In this document: piece by piece, positions 20,860-32,204 of the stretch | How positions within the stretch are numbered: position 1 is the stretch's first letter | How the letters are laid out: each line of letters opens with the position of its first letter | DNA from: Nemopilema nomurai | Lineage: Eukaryota > Cnidaria > Scyphozoa > Rhizostomeae > Rhizostomatidae | Direction: 5' to 3' | Length of the DNA stretch: 64,000 bases | NCBI GenBank assembly: GCA_003864495.1 | Contig: ML133478.1 | Location: 1,819,899 to 1,883,898, forward strand | Notes under the pieces: generated by a model | Told to the model about the DNA's origin: nothing | The model's database searches: none | Seen by the model: the letters and a program-made list of their open reading frames with translations, nothing else | Program-made: the position numbers and the translations under genes

Positions 20860-22395
20860 GAAATGAGAAAAGGACGATAATGGATTATTTCGGACTGTCC
20901 TGATAAGCGTGAGGCTATGACATTGGATTGGGATGTACTCTCAGTATTGTTGAAATTCTTTTTTGGAAGCATAAACATCCTCCTTCTCAGATCATTATGT
21001 TATTGCTTTGGCTGGGTTTTCATTAACATAATCATGCCATAGCACGAAGCTACAAGTTATTGAACTAACTCTGTTCTGCTGAAGAGAGAACTTCAGATTT
21101 CCCTAGTAGCAACTTTTGTACAACCTAAGGTTATTGCTGCTAATTTATTGAATTATGCATATTCGAAACGATTTTATCTTCGAAGGTGCATGGCATGATA
21201 GTCGATTATCTGCTATTATGGAAAGGATAATAACTCTTCATTGCCTTTCTTTGTTTTGAAAGTTACATGCTTTTATGGTATGGTTTCTAATATTTCAAAA
21301 AAATGATATTTTCTTTTCCTTTCTTATCATTTCAATTTTCATATAGTTGAAGCATGACCTCAATGAAAATATTTTCTCATCTGAAACGATTTATGTCCAA
21401 ATTAACAAATCCTACTGAGAAAAGGTGTTTTGATGTGCAAAATTTCAAATAAACAAGAAAAAGCAGAACTAGTTTTTGCATGCTCAAAATGTTTTTAGCT
21501 ACAAAGAAAGAAAAATTGATCTCATTAAGTATACAAAAATTATTTTTGCTTTTTGCTGCTATTTTAAAATTCTACTGCGTTGTAGCTTTGATGTAGAACA
21601 ACCATCATCTGATGTAACAATTAGGATAAAACTATTAATGTTAATGTTATAAATAAACATTAATGAACATTCCTCTAGCAAAAAAACAGCTAACGTAGCA
21701 AACATTATATATATGTCATAGTGACTAATGCCGTCAACAATCTTGTAACCTTCTTAAATGTGTGTCTTTAACTGGCACTCTCTGACTGAGCCTCTTCTAT
21801 GACCACCACAACCGTCTTTCATCTTCGAGATTCTTTGAAGACTGAGGACGGCGTCGGAAAAAACGTCTTTTATGAGTCGTGAAGTGATTATGACGTCAAC
21901 TGATTAGATGCCGTAAATGACAGTCGTATGCTGATTGGTTGTTCGTTCTGCCCACGTGCAGAGTCTAAAGAAGGAACAAGGATCTGCTTTTGCCTAATTT
22001 AGAGGAAATGAGTAAAGCATGATGATTATTTTAGAGGAATTTTTCGTATGTTTGCATGCAAAATGTGAAGTTCTTCTTTTGAATGATCTTGTTACATGAA
22101 GAGCTATAGATTTGAAGTTTTGGGAGGCATTCAACTAACTTATATCGTTGACAGTCTTGCTGTGAGAGAAATAGCCCTTTCTCGCGTCATTTTTTGCCTT
22201 TGTGTCTTGATATTTATTGACAATATTAGACAACGTTGCAGTTGCAAACCATCGAACAAAATTGTTGATTTGTAAAAGGTAGTGTTTTGAGACAAAGTTG
22301 CTGGCTCAATTTTCAAACGAATGAAGTATGATTTCAATAAAGCTTTTTTTCATATTCGAAACGATTCATGACAAAATGAGCTCGATGTTGAATAT
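20860..22395 (-). repeat. D-type unit and B-like unit without MITE
   Basis: 20,860-21,780 is a D unit homologous to 8,345-9,990 but without the transposon; the empty site lies near 21,597 (GTAGCTTTGATGTAGAAC). A B-like unit follows, with CRE TGACGTCA at 21,891-21,898 and a CATAAAAG box. Its NRF1-like site is degraded (TGCCCACGTGC) and its exon equivalent (about 21,750-21,815) has an in-frame TAA and GTCACT in place of the donor. Sequence up to about 22,395 is the intron-like part of that unit, where the LINE begins. Confidence 0.65.
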
Positions 22396-22429
22396 TGAAA
22401 ATTCCTTTGAGGTGGTCTCCTCTCAAGCT

Positions 22430-22976
22430 GACGGAGATGAAAGGTTTTTGCCCTCCAATTGACAGGACTTTTATCATCAGCAAAGTCTAGATCGCATAGT
22501 TTCTGTCTTCGGTTCCAGTAGATTCCATGGTCATCTTGCCCGCTTGCTTTTCGCGTCATCCAATCCACCGCTAGACCAAAGAGTAAAGGCGATATCATGT
22601 AGCCTTGTTTTACTCCTGTCTTCACTTCGAAGTTCTATGTGAAGCCATTTACTGTTTACCAGACACTGCAGCAGGAGTGCTCGTAAAGGACTTCAAGATA
22701 GTTATATAGCAAGGGGGGATTCCATATCACTCTGCAATTTTTTCCACAGGCATTCTCTGTCGACACTATCAAATCTTTTCCGAAATCAATAAAATGTATC
22801 TCCTGTTGGTATTCCATCGTTTTCTCCACAGTTCTACACAAGGTGAATATCTGGTCTCTGTTTGATCTTCCTGGTCGAAAGCCAGCTTGCTCTTCTCTCA
22901 TCTGTTCGTCAACGGCGCTTTTCAACCGATTCAATAAATTAGCACAAAAACTTTTCCAAGACTCAAGCAAAGTCAC
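22430..22976 (-). pseudogene. LINE reverse transcriptase fragment
   Basis: Two open pieces in different frames: 22,656-22,976 (fingers region: QAGFRPGR, DQIFTLCRTVEKTMEYQQ, and IDFGK in place of the usual D-F-x-K-A-F-D) and 22,430-22,625 (TGVKQGYMISPLLF, then LDFADDKSP). The F-A-D-D catalytic box is at 22,473-22,484. A frameshift separates the pieces near 22,650. The catalytic AFD segment is altered (GKDLIVS), so the enzyme would be dead. No thumb domain or 3' end is recognisable beyond about 22,400. Confidence 0.75.
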
Positions 22977-23168
22977 TCCTCGCTTTCTCTTTGTATTTTT
23001 CTGTATTTTGTCTTATCTTTCGATTTTGCTCTTCAAGACACTCCTCTCTTGAATTAGTTCCCATGTCTTGTTACTAATCCAGTTATTCTGGATTAGTTAT
23101 TCCAATCCAGGTGTACGTATGGATTTCAGCATGCTGGAAGCTTGTGCTGCTGTTAACCAGATGTTAAT

Positions 23169-23690
23169 TTAGCAAAACTGGACGAAGCATTTACCGTTGT
23201 TGTTTAGAAGGCCGTGGCAGCCCATGGTTTTCACTCGCAGTTTGTTGCTATTTTCGAATTGAGCATTCTTGTCTCCGATGAGTATCTTCGTGTCGTCTTC
23301 CAGCAGCGGTAGCCATACATCCTGCAAAGTGGCGTAGAACTCGTCTTTTTTGACATCTTCAGAAGTTTCCTTTGGCGCATAGCACACAATGGTGGTAGCT
23401 TTTCAATACAGGCAGATCTGAAACGTGCTCTCAGAAGTCTCTCGTTTATTGGTTCCCATACAGCTAAACACATTTCTGCTCTGGGTTTCGACAGTAGGCC
23501 AACACCTTGGCGGTGGATTTCATCTTTTCTGCCAGATGAGAGAAGCGTTCTTCTTGACACACACGTCTTGCTGCTGTTGGTTAAATAGGTTTCCGTTATT
23601 CCTTATAAGTCTAGTCTCTTCTCATTGAACACCTCTACTAGTTGTGCTTGTCATGATGGCTTAGCAAGGGTTCAGACGTTCCATTAAGCC
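23169..23690 (-). pseudogene. LINE endonuclease fragment
   Basis: The N-terminal part in frame near 23,690-23,410 runs NV(stop)TLAKPS(stop)QAQLVEVFNEKRLDL then SSGRKDEIHRQGVGLL and WEPINERLLRARFRS. A frameshift near 23,400 moves to CYAPKETSEDVKKDEFY and GDKNAQ, ending NNNGKCFVQFC at about 23,169. Two of the early stops are TGA at positions where RTE proteins usually have Arg (CGA), consistent with CpG decay. An AP-endonuclease of the RTE clade is the best reading. Confidence 0.7.
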
Positions 23691-23880
23691 TGGTTTCTCC
23701 TTTGGCTGAGAGGAATTGTTTTCTAGTAGCTTGTACATCACCATCAGTCCTGGTCACCCGACTGGTGGCACCGTCCACAGGCGAATTCTTGACACGATCA
23801 TCCTGGTGGAGCAATGAAACGCGCGGCCCTTATTGCAGGCGTCGACCGATATGCTTTGAGTTCCGCGATTGGACTTTCGA

Positions 23881-26800
23881 TTCAAGTTTCTTCATCATTA
23901 CAATTTGCATATTAATCAAGCATGATCTGAATGAAAACATTTTTCTCATTAGAAACGATTGATGTTAAATGAAAAAATATGTCTAGATGGTGAATATTAA
24001 TGTTATCATTTTATGTTTATTGTTAAATATAAAGATTGAAAATCGATAAAAACTCTTGTTCAACAAAAATGAAGCTCAAAATGGAACACACTGTGTTCAA
24101 CTTCCCCATGAGCCTTTTTCATTACCATCAAACCCATCCATCCTCTTTGAGATTGTTTATAGAATAATGTCGACGTCCAAAGGAATCGTCTTATATGAGT
24201 CGTAAAGTGATTGTGACGTCAGTTGATTGGATGCCATAAATGGTAGTCGTAAGCTGATTGGTTATTTCTTCTGCGCATGTGCGGAGGGTGAAGAAGGAAC
24301 AGAGGATTTGCTTCTGCTTTATTGGAGACAATGATAAAAGTCCGTCCGTTAATGGATTTCTCATTTGTTTGCATGGAAATTTTGAAGTTCTTCTCTTCAG
24401 TTATCTAGTTACATGAAGAGCTGTACATTTGAAGTGTTGGGAGGCATTCAACTGAGTTGTACTCTCAGTATCGTTACCAGCCTTGCTGTGAGAGAAAAAT
24501 GTCCTTTTTAATCGTCATTATATTGCTGGTGTGATTGAGTTTTATTAAATAACCAGAACACGCTGCAGTATGAAATCGTTGAATCAAAACTGTTGGTTTG
24601 AAAAAGGCAGTTGCCATTTATGCACGGAAATGTTTCTATACAACAAGCCATCACACCCTGTATCAAAATTCTAATAATTTCGCTTAATGCTGATTGCTAG
24701 CTAAGTAGATGAAATATGAATAATCGTAAGATTTCTCATTTTAAAAAAAATGATAAAAAAGTCGATTATCTGTTTGCATGGAAAAGACGTTATATCCTTA
24801 ATCTTCTTTCTCGACTTGAAATGTTACCTCGTTGAATAGTATGCCAACAGGTGATTTGAAAGAATGTTACTGGCTCGAGTTCCTTCATCATTACAATTTG
24901 CATATTAACAAAGCATAATCTGAATGCAAACCTTTTTCTCATTCGAAACGATTGATGTTAAATGAACATATACCTTGATGTTGAATATTCATTTTTATGT
25001 TTATTACGAAAAAATGATTCAAAGTCGAAAGTCTCTTGTTCAACAGAAATGAAGCTTTAAATGGAAAATATTGTGTTCAACTTACACTTATCAATGAATT
25101 AACGATCTTTTTACCTTCTTTAATGTCTCTTCAACTGCCGCTTTCTCAGTGAGCCTTTTTCATTACCACCACAACAGTCCATCCTCTTCGAGATTGTTTG
25201 TAGAATAATGTCGACGTCCAAAGGAATCGTCTTATATGAGTCGTAAAGTGATTGTGACGTCAGTTGATTGGATGCCATAAATGGTAGTCGTAAGCTGATT
25301 GGTTATTTCTTCTGCGCATGTGCGGAGGGTGAAGAAGGAACAGAGGATTTGCTTCTGCTTTATCTGGAGACAATGATAAAAGTCCGTCCGTTAATGGATT
25401 TCTCATTTGTTTGCATGGAAATTTTGAAGTTCTTTCTTCAGTTATCTAGTTACATGAAGAGCTGTACATTTGAAGTGTTGGGAGGCATTCAACTGAGTTG
25501 TACTCTCAGTATCGTTACCAGCCTTGCTGTGAGAGAAAAATGTCCTTTTTATCGTCATTATTTGCTGGTGTGATTGAGTTTTATTAACATAACCAGAACA
25601 CGCTGCAGTATGAAATCGTTGAATCAAAACTGTTGGTTTGAAAAAGGCAGTTGCCATTTATGCACGGAAATGTTTCTATACAACAAGCCATCACACCCTG
25701 TATCAAAATTCTAATAATTTCGCTTAATGCTGATTGCTAGCTAAGTAGATGAAATATGAATAATCGTAAGATTTCTCATTTTAAAAATAAATGATAAAAA
25801 GTCGATTATCTGTTTGCATGGAAAAGACGTTATATCCTTAATCTTCTTTCTCGACTTGAAATGTTACCTCGTTGAATAGTATGCCAACAGGTGATTTGAA
25901 AGAATGTTACTGGCTCGAGTTCCTTCATCATTACAATTTGCATATTAACAAAGCATAATCTGAATGCAAACCTTTTTCTCATTCGAAACGATTGATGTTA
26001 AATGAACATATACCTTGATGTTGAATATTCATTTTATGTTTATTACGAAAAAATGATTCAAAGTCGAAAGTCTCTTGTTCAACAGAAATGAAGCTTTAAA
26101 TGGAAAATATTGTGTTCAACTTACACTTATCAATGAATTAACGATCTTTTTACCTTCTTTAATGTCTCTTCAACTGCCGCTTTCTCAGTGAGCCTTTTTC
26201 ATTACCACCACAACCGTCCATCCTCTTCGAGATTGTTTGTAGAATAATGTCGACGTCCAAAGGAATCGTCTTATATGAGTCGTAAAGTGATTGTGACGTC
26301 AGTTGATTGGATGCCATAAATGGTAGTCGTAAGCTGATTGGTTATTTCTTCTGCGCATGTGCGGAGGGTGAAGAAGGAACAGAGGATTTGCTTCTGCTTT
26401 ATCTGGAGACAATGATAAAAGTCCGTCCGTTAATGGATTTCTCATTTGTTTGCATGGAAATTTTGAAGTTCTTCTTTCAGTTATCTAGTTACATGAAGAG
26501 CTGTACATTTGAAGTGTTGGGAGGCATTCAACTGAGTTGTACTCTCAGTATCGTTACCAGCCTTGCTGTGAGAGAAAAATGTCCTTTTTAATCGTCATTA
26601 TATTGCTGGTGTGATTGAGTTTTATTAAATAACCAGAACACGCTGCAGTATGAAATCGTTGAATCAAAACTGTTGGTTTGAAAAAGGCAGTTGCCATTTA
26701 TGCACGGAAATGTTTCTATACAACAAGCCATCACACCCTGTATCAAAATTCTAATAATTTCGCTTAATGCTGATTGCTTGCTAAGTAGATGAAATATGAA

Positions 26801-29740
26801 TAATCGTAAGATTTCTCATTTTAAAAAAATGATAAAAAAGTCGATTATCTGTTTGCATGGAAAAGACGTTATATCCTTAATCTTCTTTCTCGACTTGAAA
26901 TGTTACCTCGTTGAATAGTATGCCAACAGGTGATTTGAAAGAATGTTACTGGCTCGAGTTCCTTCATCATTACAATTTGCATATTAACAAAGCATAATCT
27001 GAATGCAAACCTTTTTCTCATTCGAAACGATTGATGTTAAATGAACATATACCTTGATGTTGAATATTCATTTTTATGTTTATTACGAAAAAATGATTCA
27101 AAGTCGAAAGTCTCTTGTTCAACAGAAATGAAGCTTTAAATGGAAAATATTGTGTTCAACTTACACTTATCAATGAATTAACGATCTTTTTACCTTCTTT
27201 AATGTCTCTTCAACTGCCGCTTTCTCAGTGAGCCTTTTTCATTACCACCACAACCGTCCATCCTCTTCGAGATTGTTTGTAGAATAATGTCGACGTCCAA
27301 AGGAATCGTCTTATATGAGTCGTAAAGTGATTGTGACGTCAGTTGATTGGATGCCATAAATGGTAGTCGTAAGCTGATTGGTTATTTCTTCTGCGCATGT
27401 GCGGAGGGTGAAGAAGGAACAGAGGATTTGCTTCTGCTTTATCTGGAGACAATGATAAAAGTCCGTCCGTTAATGGATTTCTCATTTGTTTGCATGGAAA
27501 TTTTGAAGTTCTTCTCTTCAGTTATCTAGTTACATGAAGAGCTGTACATTTGAAGTGTTGGGAGGCATTCAACTGAGTTGTACTCTCAGTATCGTTACCA
27601 GCCTTGCTGTGAGAGAAAAATGTCCTTTTTAATCGTCATTATATTGCTGGTGTGATTGAGTTTTTATTAACATAACCAGAACGCTGCAGTATGAAATCGT
27701 TGAATCAAAACTGTTGGTTTGAAAAAGGCAGTTGCCATTTATGCACGGAAATGTTTCTATACAACAAGCCATCACACCCTGTATCAAAATTCTAATAATT
27801 TCGCTTAATGCTGATTGCTAGCTAAGTAGATGAAATATGAATAATCGTAAGATTTCTCATTTTAAAAATAAATGATAAAAAAGTCGATTATCTGTTTGCA
27901 TGGAAAAACGTTATATCCTTAATCTTCTTTCTCGACTTGAAATGTTACCTCGTTGAATAGTATGCCAACAGGTGATTTGAAAGAATGTTACTGGCTCGAG
28001 TTTCCTTCATCATTACAANNNNNNNNNNNNNNNNNNNNNNNNNNNNNNNNNNNNNNNNNNNNNNNNNNNNNNNNNNNNNNNNNNNNNNNNNNNNNNNNNN
28101 NNNNNNNNNNNNNNNNNNNNNNNNNNNNNNNNNNNNNNNNNNNNNNNNNNNNNNNNNNNNNNNNNNNNNNNNNNNNNNNNNNNNNNNNNNNNNNNNNNNN
28201 NNNNNNNNNNNNNNNNNNNNNNNNNNNNNNNNNNNNNNNNNNNNNNNNNNNNNNNNNNNNNNNNNNNNNNNNNNNNNNNNNNNNNNNNNNNNNNNNNNNN
28301 NNNNNNNNNNNNNNNNNNNNNNNNNNNNNNNNNNNNNNNNNNNNNNNNNNNNNNNNNNNNNNNNNNNNNNNNNNNNNNNNNNNNNNNNNNNNNNNNNNNN
28401 NNNNNNNNNNNNNNNNNNNNNNNNNNNNNNNNNNNNNNNNNNNNNNNNNNNNNNNNNNNNNNNNNNNNNNNNNNNNNNNNNNNNNNNNNNNNNNNNNNNN
28501 NNNNNNNNNNNNNNNNNNNNNNNNNNNNNNNNNNNNNNNNNNNNNNNNNNNNNNNNNNNNNNNNNNNNNNNNNNNNNNNNNNNNNNNNNNNNNNNNNNNN
28601 NNNNNNNNNNNNNNNNNNNNNNNNNNNNNNNNNNNNNNNNNNNNNNNNNNNNNNNNNNNNNNNNNNNNNNNNNNNNNNNNNNNNNNNNNNNNNNNNNNNN
28701 NNNNNNNNNNNNNNNNNNNNNNNNNNNNNNNNNNNNNNNNNNNNNNNNNNNNNNNNNNNNNNNNNNNNNNNNNNNNNNNNNNNNNNNNNNNNNNNNNNNN
28801 NNNNNNNNNNNNNNNNNNNNNNNNNNNNNNNNNNNNNNNNNNNNNNNNNNNNNNNNNNNNNNNNNNNNNNNNNNNNNNNNNNNNNNNNNNNNNNNTGGTT
28901 TGAGAAAGGAAGATGCTATTTATGCAGGGAAATGTTTCTATACAACAAGCCATCACACCCTGTATCAAAATTCTAATAATTTCGCTTAATGCTGATTGCT
29001 AGCTTAGTAGATGAAATATGAATAATCGTAAGATTTCTCATTTTAAAAAGAAATGATAAAAAAGTCGATTATCTGTTTGCATGGAAAAGACGTTATATCC
29101 TTAATCTTCTTTCTCGACTTGAAATGTTACCTCGTTGAATAGTATGCCAACAGGTGATTTTAAAGAATGTTACTGGCGCGAGTTTCTTCATCATTACAAT
29201 TTGCATATTAACAAAGCATAATCTGAATGCAAACCTTTTTCTCATTCGAAACGATTGATGTTAAACGAACATATATCTTGATGTTGAATATTAATTTTTA
29301 TGTTTTTTACGAAAAAATGATTCAAAGTCGAAACTCTCTTGTCCAACAGAAATGAAGCTTTAAATGGAAAATATTGTGTTCAACTTACACTTATCTATGA
29401 ATTAACGATCTTTTTACCTTCTTTAATGTCTTTTCAACTGCCGCTTTCTCAGTGAGCCTTTTTCATTACCACCACAACCGTCCATCCTCTTCGAGATTGT
29501 TTGTAGAATAATGTCGACGTCGAAAGGAATCGTCTTATACGAGTCGTAAAGTGATTGTGACGTCAGTTGATTTGATTCTATAAATGGTAGTCGTAAGCTG
29601 ATTGGTTATTTCTTCTGCGCATGTGCGGAGGGTGAAGAAGGATCAGAGGGTTTGCTTCTGCTTTATTTGGAGACAATGATAAAAGTCCGTCCGTTAATGG
29701 ATTTCTCATTTTTTTGCATGGAAATTTTGAAGTCTTTTTG
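23881..29740 (-). repeat. array 3: A monomers with assembly gap (5 visible modules)
   Basis: CREs at 24214, 25255, 26294, 27334 and 29558; a further module is expected in the gap. The three spacings left of the gap are 1,041, 1,039 and 1,040, and these units are the most alike in the window. They share variants such as TATCTGGAGAC and short deletions. The first unit lacks about 65 bp covering the decayed exon and intron start: at 24,100-24,110 TTCAACTTCC runs straight into CCATGAGCC. The last unit has GATTTGATTCTATAAATGG instead of the CArG-like segment and turns into D-type sequence at about 29,740. Confidence 0.9.
28019..28895. other. assembly gap (877 N)
   Basis: The left edge ends at monomer phase CRE+684 and the right edge starts at phase CRE+383 of a later unit. 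One continuous array would need about 738 bp, or about 1,778 bp with one more monomer; 877 fits neither exactly. Open frames that cross the N run are artefacts. Confidence 0.98.
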
Positions 29741-30690
29741 AAGTAAAGGATGAGGACCGATTCATCCCAACTTTCCTGATAAGCGAAAAGCTATGGCATT
29801 GGTTTGGGATGTGCTGGGATGGGATATAGTTGATAGTCTTTTTTGGAAGCATAAACGTCCTTCTCAGATCATTATGTTGCTGCCGTTGCTGGATTTTCAT
29901 TAACATAATCATCCTTTAGCATTAAGCTAGATGTCACTGAACTAGCACTGTTCTGTTGAAAAAAAGAACTACAGATCTACCTATTAAAATTAGGAATAAC
30001 AAGCAATAAAGTTCTAGAGGAAAGATTGTGGAGACTTCTGTCAAAGGTGCTTGCTTTTATTTTGATGAATTATGTATATTTGAAACGATTCTCACTTCGA
30101 AGGTGCATTGCATGATAGTCAATTACCTGCTTTTATGGAAAAGATACTTACTCTTTATTGTCCTCTTTTTTCTTGAAAGTTATATGGCTGCATAGTATGA
30201 ACACTAGATTTTTAAAAGTATGTCTCTTTTAACATTCCTTTAATGACTTCAACTTGCCTATACCTGAAGTTTAACCTCAATGCAAATAATTTCTCATCTG
30301 AAAAGATTGATCATCATCATCATCTGATGTAGCAAGTTAGCTGAAAATAAATATTGATGTTGATGTTATGAAAAATCGTTACATAACATTCCAATAACAA
30401 GAAAACAGTTCACAGTGACTAATGCCATAAACGATCTTGTTACCTTCTTAAATGTGTCTTTAACTTGCACTATCTGAGTGAGCCTCTTCTATGACCATCA
30501 AAACTGTCCATCGTCTTCGAGATTGTTTTAAGACTGAAGACGGCGTCGGAAAAAATCATCTTTTATGAGCCTTGAAGTGATTGTGAGGTCAATTGATTGG
30601 ATGTCATGGTAGTCGGAGGCTGATTGGTTGCTTCTTCTGCGCATGTTCAAAGGCTAAAGAAAATAAGAATTAGCTTCTGCTTTATTTAGG
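29740..30690 (-). repeat. short D unit and B-like unit with mutated CRE
   Basis: 29,745-30,480 is a D unit with an internal deletion around 30,310 (GATTGATCATCATCATC) that removes the MITE-site region. The following B-like unit has TGAGGTCA at 30,584-30,591, the only non-palindromic CRE among the 43 ordinary modules. It keeps CATAAAAG and GCGCATGTTC but has lost the CCATAAATGG-type segment. Its exon equivalent (about 30,430-30,500) has an ATG and GAEAH-like codons but in-frame stops and no donor. Confidence 0.6.
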
Positions 30691-31584
30691 GAAATGAACA
30701 AAGCACGGATTCTTTATATGTTTGCATGGAAGTTGTGATTTTCTTCTTGATGACCATCTTGTTTAATGAAAAGCCATGCCTCTTTACTCTTAGGAGACTT
30801 TCAACTGATTCTCACTCTCAGTATCGCAAACAGTATCGGGTCATTAAAATCATTAGATTTTTGGGGCATTAAAAGGCTTTTTATTGAGAAACTATTTCAT
30901 AATTTCTGTTCTTTTGATGTAAAAAACTGCACTTTCTGAAGAAGGAACGTAAGCTGTAATTCATCATAAAATAAGTGAAAACCTGTCAAAAGTCTTTTGT
31001 ACGCATATCTTTCTAAGTTTTCCAAGATGTATCTTTAAAACAGTTTTGGCTTTAAATGCAAATGAATTGGGTTTTTATTCTTGGTCTTAGCACAGTATAT
31101 TTATGAGTAGAGGATTATTTTTAAATGCCAATTTTAATTTAAAATAACGTTTCTGGCTCATTTTCCTCCTAGTAATTCAATTTACATATAGCTATAGCAT
31201 TATCTTTTTTCTACTTTATAGGCATTGCAAACGTCAAGTATGGAAATAGGCACATCAGTAAGGATTTTATTGTTTGCGAAATGAAGAAATTGGACGGGTA
31301 CTTGACGCAGCCTTATCACGAGTGGTGAGATAAAGAGATCCATTCAGAGTTGTAAACAAAACGACGAAATACGGGTAATCTTACCAACGAGAGACATTTG
31401 ATGTATTTGAAAATGGCCTAACTAAAACAACTGTAATATTTAGTTGAGAAGGATGGTTGGCATTTCAGATGCGCAACTAAAGCATCGGCTTTCAATATTT
31501 GAGGAAATTGGACAAGGCAATGGAAGAAAAGTGGCAGACGTTCACGTGACACTAAAAGCCAACTGACCAGGGCTGTTGAATCAA

Positions 31585-31719
31585 ATGAAATGTCAAATTG
31601 TGCTTCTTGTTCTTGTTGTGGTGGTGCAGGTTTTGTTGCTTCCAGGTAAGACTTTCATTTTCCAATGTCTGGATTTTTATATGGGCATTCATCTTTCTGT
31701 TAATAAGAACACAAATTAG
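31585..31719 (+). CDS. possible secreted-peptide ORF or signal-peptide exon
   Basis: ATG with a classic leader shape: MKCQIV, then a run of Leu/Val (LLVLVVVVQVLLL), then P-G. Read straight through it gives 44 codons with one further Cys and ends at TAG 31,717-31,719. Alternatively it is a first exon of 61 nt, ending at the donor CCAG|GTAAGA (GT at 31,646). The leader is intact only here; the copies at 17,711 and 60,120 have Glu-Gly in the core, and the one at 38,662 has a TAG. An E-box CACGTG lies about 40 bp upstream. No partner exon is certain and chance cannot be excluded. Confidence 0.35.
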   Translation: MKCQIVLLVLVVVVQVLLLPGKTFIFQCLDFYMGIHLSVNKNTN

Positions 31720-32204
31720 GGCCGGAAACTCTAGAAACTCTGAAACACATGAAACTGATCCTTGCAATGAAAGCTTGAAGGAAATTGCACTGAAAGATGT
31801 CTTTGAAACTTTTATCTGATTGATCTGCTTCATATAGGAAACGTCTCTGTATCTATTCAACTGCTACAGTTTGGGTAGAAACATTCCGGGCAAATTATAT
31901 AATGCGCTTAATGAGCTGATGGCTTACTTTACATAGGGCTTGCAAAGAAGCATTGATAGAAAGATACATATTTACGAATAATCACAAAAGTAGGAGAAAA
32001 ACTAAAGCCGGCAAAGAAAATTTGTTGAAAATCAAGCGTCATAATAAAAAACAGGGTGATACTGAATCATGTTGCCATAAGACACGTAAATTTGTGAGCT
32101 TCCTGTGAATTGAAATTTTGAAAACCTTAAGCAATTTCAGTCCTGTCTGATAGTTCAATGCTTTCTAGTCTGATTAGCCGTGAAGTTACAATACAATTCT
32201 AGCT

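Larger units (their letters stand above)
18880..20860 (-). repeat. B-type superunit, copy 2
   Basis: Contains, from high to low coordinate on the minus strand, the promoter module (CRE 20,745), the only type of first exon with an open frame (20,570-20,659), the coding relic (20,168 to about 19,800), an 86-bp retroelement tail insertion and a very old module (TGACGTAA at 19,006-19,013, within about 18,925-19,100). A stretch present in copies 1 and 3 after the ATTTCTAC landmark (near 711 and 33,440) is deleted here at about 19,592. Nearly identical to 61,290-63,270. Confidence 0.8.
22395..23880 (-). mobile_element. 5'-truncated, decayed RTE-type LINE
   Basis: On the minus strand, from high to low coordinate: a G+C-richer leader (about 23,730-23,880), an AP-type endonuclease region, then reverse transcriptase. 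Endonuclease pieces include NV-stop-TLAKPS, GVGLLSKP, WEPINERLLRARF, CYAPKETSEDV and GDKNA (GD.NA is an endonuclease motif). RT pieces include REEQAGFRPGRSNRDQIF, TGVKQGYMISPLLF and LDFADD. This layout and wording match RTE elements often mis-annotated as craniofacial development protein 2-like. Both flanks are repeat-unit sequence of different subfamilies, so it sits at or near a unit junction. The element is incomplete, with frameshifts and stops. Confidence 0.8.

Noticed and set aside
22843..23962. Plus-strand ORFs at 22,843-23,052, 23,425-23,628 and 23,702-23,962
   Set aside because: They are antisense shadows of the decayed LINE on the minus strand.
24190..24290. snRNA or spliced-leader RNA gene array
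   Set aside because: An octamer and tandem ~1-kb units suggested it, but I see no Sm site, no short conserved structured core and no U-snRNA-like sequence.
27953..28989. 300-codon open frames around 28-29 kb
   Set aside because: They consist almost wholly of N from the assembly gap.
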